From contig JALJCO010001078.1 of NCBI GenBank assembly GCA_023101725.1, positions 558,001 to 622,000 on the forward strand: a stretch of 64,000 nucleotides of DNA. Reading direction: 5' to 3'. The position numbers and the translations under genes are program-made. This DNA is from Atherinomorus stipes (Eukaryota > Chordata > Actinopteri > Atheriniformes > Atherinidae). Of this stretch, positions 61,841 through 64,000 are shown one piece after another (the stretch's first letter is position 1; every line of letters starts with the position of its first letter). The notes under the pieces are model-generated. The model had not been told where the DNA came from. It worked only from the letters and a program-made list of their open reading frames with translations, and made no database searches.

Positions 61841-62775
61841 TTCTTCTCAGAAATAAGATGTCAGCATTGTTTTCTTTTTATCACATTACTTTCAATAGTA
61901 AGGAGAATATTGTCTTGTTAATAATAATTTCATTTGTATTGGTCATGAGGAAAAAGCAGGAAGAGGATAATTTGTAATGGAAATATATTAATTAAAAAAA
62001 GGTTGGAGACTTGCTGATAAACAGTTTATGTTGATAACAGTGATATTCAGAATGGGCACACATTTGCATTTCATAGATATTAAGTTTTTCTTTTTGGTTT
62101 GTTTTTTCTATGGTAAGGTCACTAGGAGTCCAGCCAGATAGTCCAGAACCTATGGAATAAGGCTTCAACAATATGTCACTGAACTGGAGGCTTGCGACTT
62201 ATGTGGGTGTGTGTCACGGGGTTTAGGTCAAAGTACTGAGGTCACAGAGTTCCTCTTATCCAGCAGAGGGTACAACTCATCTAAGAGTGCAGAGATCAGC
62301 CTCTGCTATGCACCTATGTAACATCTTTTTCATGACCACAGGACGTGTCTTTCCACATGGTTGTAAAAATATGAGAAACTGCTCATTGTATTAATTGGGG
62401 TTAAATAATTTGTTGCCAGCTAAAAGATAATCACCCACACAGTGATTATCCAATAGAAGACTTGTACCTATTTAAGTGATTAAATCCATGTGGCAAGGGT
62501 TTTTTCTGGTCAGGCAGTGTGCCATGTTGGAAAGATATAGAGCTTTCTGAAGCCTTAATAGGCTTCCTGATATTTCATTACAAATAACTTGCCAAATTAT
62601 TTGAATTCAAACACAAAACTTGTGTAAATTTCAAATGACTACTTGTTTAACCAAGATTGCCCGTACTAGCATAATTCAACCTAATCATAGCACATACTGT
62701 AATGCACATCTAGAATCTTTTATCACAAAAAATGCTAATAACTTGGAAACTTTAGGTTTATAAATCCACAATCAG
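61841..62775. other. Intergenic DNA, nothing recognised
   Basis: No exon, RNA gene or repeat end is supported. Confidence 0.45.
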
Positions 62776-62779
62776 AGAC

Positions 62780-62995
62780 AGCCTGCCCTGGTTTAGGCAG
62801 GTACAGAGGAAGGATGGTGAACTTATTTGTTGAAGGATGCAGAGCCTGGGACTACCAGGGAGAAGGCAAAGAGGACAGGCAAAGAGTTAGTTGGGGGAAA
62901 GAGAAGAGGGTGCAGAGGATAAGGTTAGCTTAAAGCAGATGATTAGCTCTGGCAACCCCTAAGAGAACAGACAAAAAAGAAAGAATAAGAAAAAA
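62780..62995 (+). mobile_element. LINE ORF2 C-terminus and 3' end, decayed
   Basis: Order of features: 'gaaggatgcagagcctggga', 'agaggacaggcaaagagtta', 'gatgattagctctggcaacc' and 'cctaagagaacagacaaaaa'. This follows the end of a common fish LINE whose last residues encode a short basic/acidic tail before '...ggcgacccctaa'. The inverted sister copy lies at 21616-21845. It is broken by stops. Confidence 0.65.
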
Positions 62996-64000
62996 ATACC
63001 ACACTTAGCCTCAGTGGGCAACATGGCAGGAAGAAACCTTTGTTGTCAAAAAAGAACCTTGAGAAAGCCCACTGATTGTTGCCTAGCAACTCATCACTTG
63101 TCTGAAAATTATCTTTACAATAACTGATGCAATTATTCAACACAGAACAAGAAGAAATGGATGTACAGACACAGGAATAAAATGAAAATGACCTAAAAGC
63201 TGTTAAATTATTGCACTTTTTAAGAAAAGCCTACACATGCTTTTCGAAACGATAAAATGCCTGCATGCTGGATCATGTTAAAGTAGTTTAAAAGTATTTT
63301 AAAATGACCATTTCCAAAGCACCAAAACCACTAGATGCTCAAAAATGCAAACATTTTGCATTAAGCGAAATTGACCATAAATGTGATGTTGCACAAGTTT
63401 TACATATTTAAATACAAGTAGGACGTAAACAGGACCAAAGGCCTGAAGCCTCATCTGTTTGTGACTGTCAGTTCAGGTTGGGAATAAGACAGACGTGGTT
63501 TAATTTACAGGTTAATGTGTGCAAAGATAAAGAGTTGCACCGAACTGCCTGAACAAAATGAACATACAATGAAAAACAGTGGATCATTATTGCAATACCA
63601 CATTTTAGACATCAACAGAGCACTGAGGTTAGAAAAAAAAAAAACTAAGACAACACTCTTCTTACTTTTGGTCCAGTAATTTAATGAGCAAATGGAAGGC
63701 AAATAATTTCAATCAGAAAAACACACATGAGATCAAAGTTTTACATTTAAGTCAAATAGATGTGGCAACTGAAGTCTTAGTGTCTGCCTTAACTTATGAT
63801 ACTATAAATGACTATTGTTTTATCGGTTGGCTTTGGTTCCAGTTCTGAAATCAACAACAATAAAAAATGACAAAATCTCCTCACAAATCATCATCACACA
63901 AAACTCTCACTAACTCCACTGATCAGCCCTTTTAGCATAAATGAGAACCTATAACCAGTTCTGATCAAGAAAACAGACAGATATAAGTGTTAAAAGCCCC
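62996..64000. other. Intergenic DNA to the right edge, nothing recognised
   Basis: AT-rich sequence, with no supported exon, RNA gene or transposon end. Confidence 0.45.

Overview
The window looks like nuclear DNA of a ray-finned fish, probably a percomorph teleost. It has short spliced exons with GT-AG introns, AT-rich gene-poor stretches, and many fish-type interspersed repeats (Tc1-like and hAT elements, LINE 3' ends, tRNA-derived SINEs). Nothing bacterial or organellar is seen. Three recognisable genes lie in the first 20.5 kb; the remaining 43 kb is repeat-rich and holds no host gene I can support.

Layout. (1) 26-4284 (+): the last eleven exons of a phospholipase B1-like gene (plb1), open at the left edge, ending in a hydrophobic tail. 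(2) 4285-8760: intergenic, with a SINE-like copy and a 444-bp Tc1/mariner-type MITE. (3) 8772-15328 (+): a complete chromogranin A gene (chga) with promoter, signal peptide, disulfide loop, acidic body and conserved C-terminus. One of its introns appears to be GC-AG. (4) 18611-20196 (-): a complete five-exon CCN2/CTGF gene (ccn2), with a TATA box and TEAD-type motifs upstream. chga and ccn2 converge, with their 3' UTRs sharing about 15.3-18.6 kb. (5) 20.9-34.6 kb: intergenic, with decayed Tc1 and LINE relics, the first cluster of an unusual hairpin/tRNA-Glu-like repeat, and long poly-C and CATC tracts.

(6) 34.6-42.2 kb is the most unusual part. A 1.5-kb GC-rich, poly(A)-tailed retroposon (34618-36131) is flanked by a perfect 16-bp target-site duplication. 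A hAT-type MITE (37193-37687) has a perfect 8-bp duplication. A 4.07-kb element (38158-42224) has CACTCACAGAAAT inverted ends and carries on its minus strand a spliced gene of at least four coding exons that I do not recognise. That element contains a TTAA-flanked 0.4-kb palindrome and a 5'-truncated copy of the retroposon with its own duplication. (7) 42.2-64 kb: more intergenic sequence with LINE reverse-transcriptase relics (46.98-47.57, 53.5-54.5 and 62.8-63.0 kb), a hAT-like element, further hairpin/tRNA-like repeats, and a Tc1-like transposon whose dead transposase gene is interrupted by a tRNA-derived SINE with a 10-bp duplication.

The host genes do not form a pathway: plb1 is a digestive/epithelial lipase, chga a dense-core granule prohormone, and ccn2 a secreted matricellular protein. 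Exon boundaries were placed by hand from splice sites, reading-frame continuity and remembered family motifs; no alignment was run.
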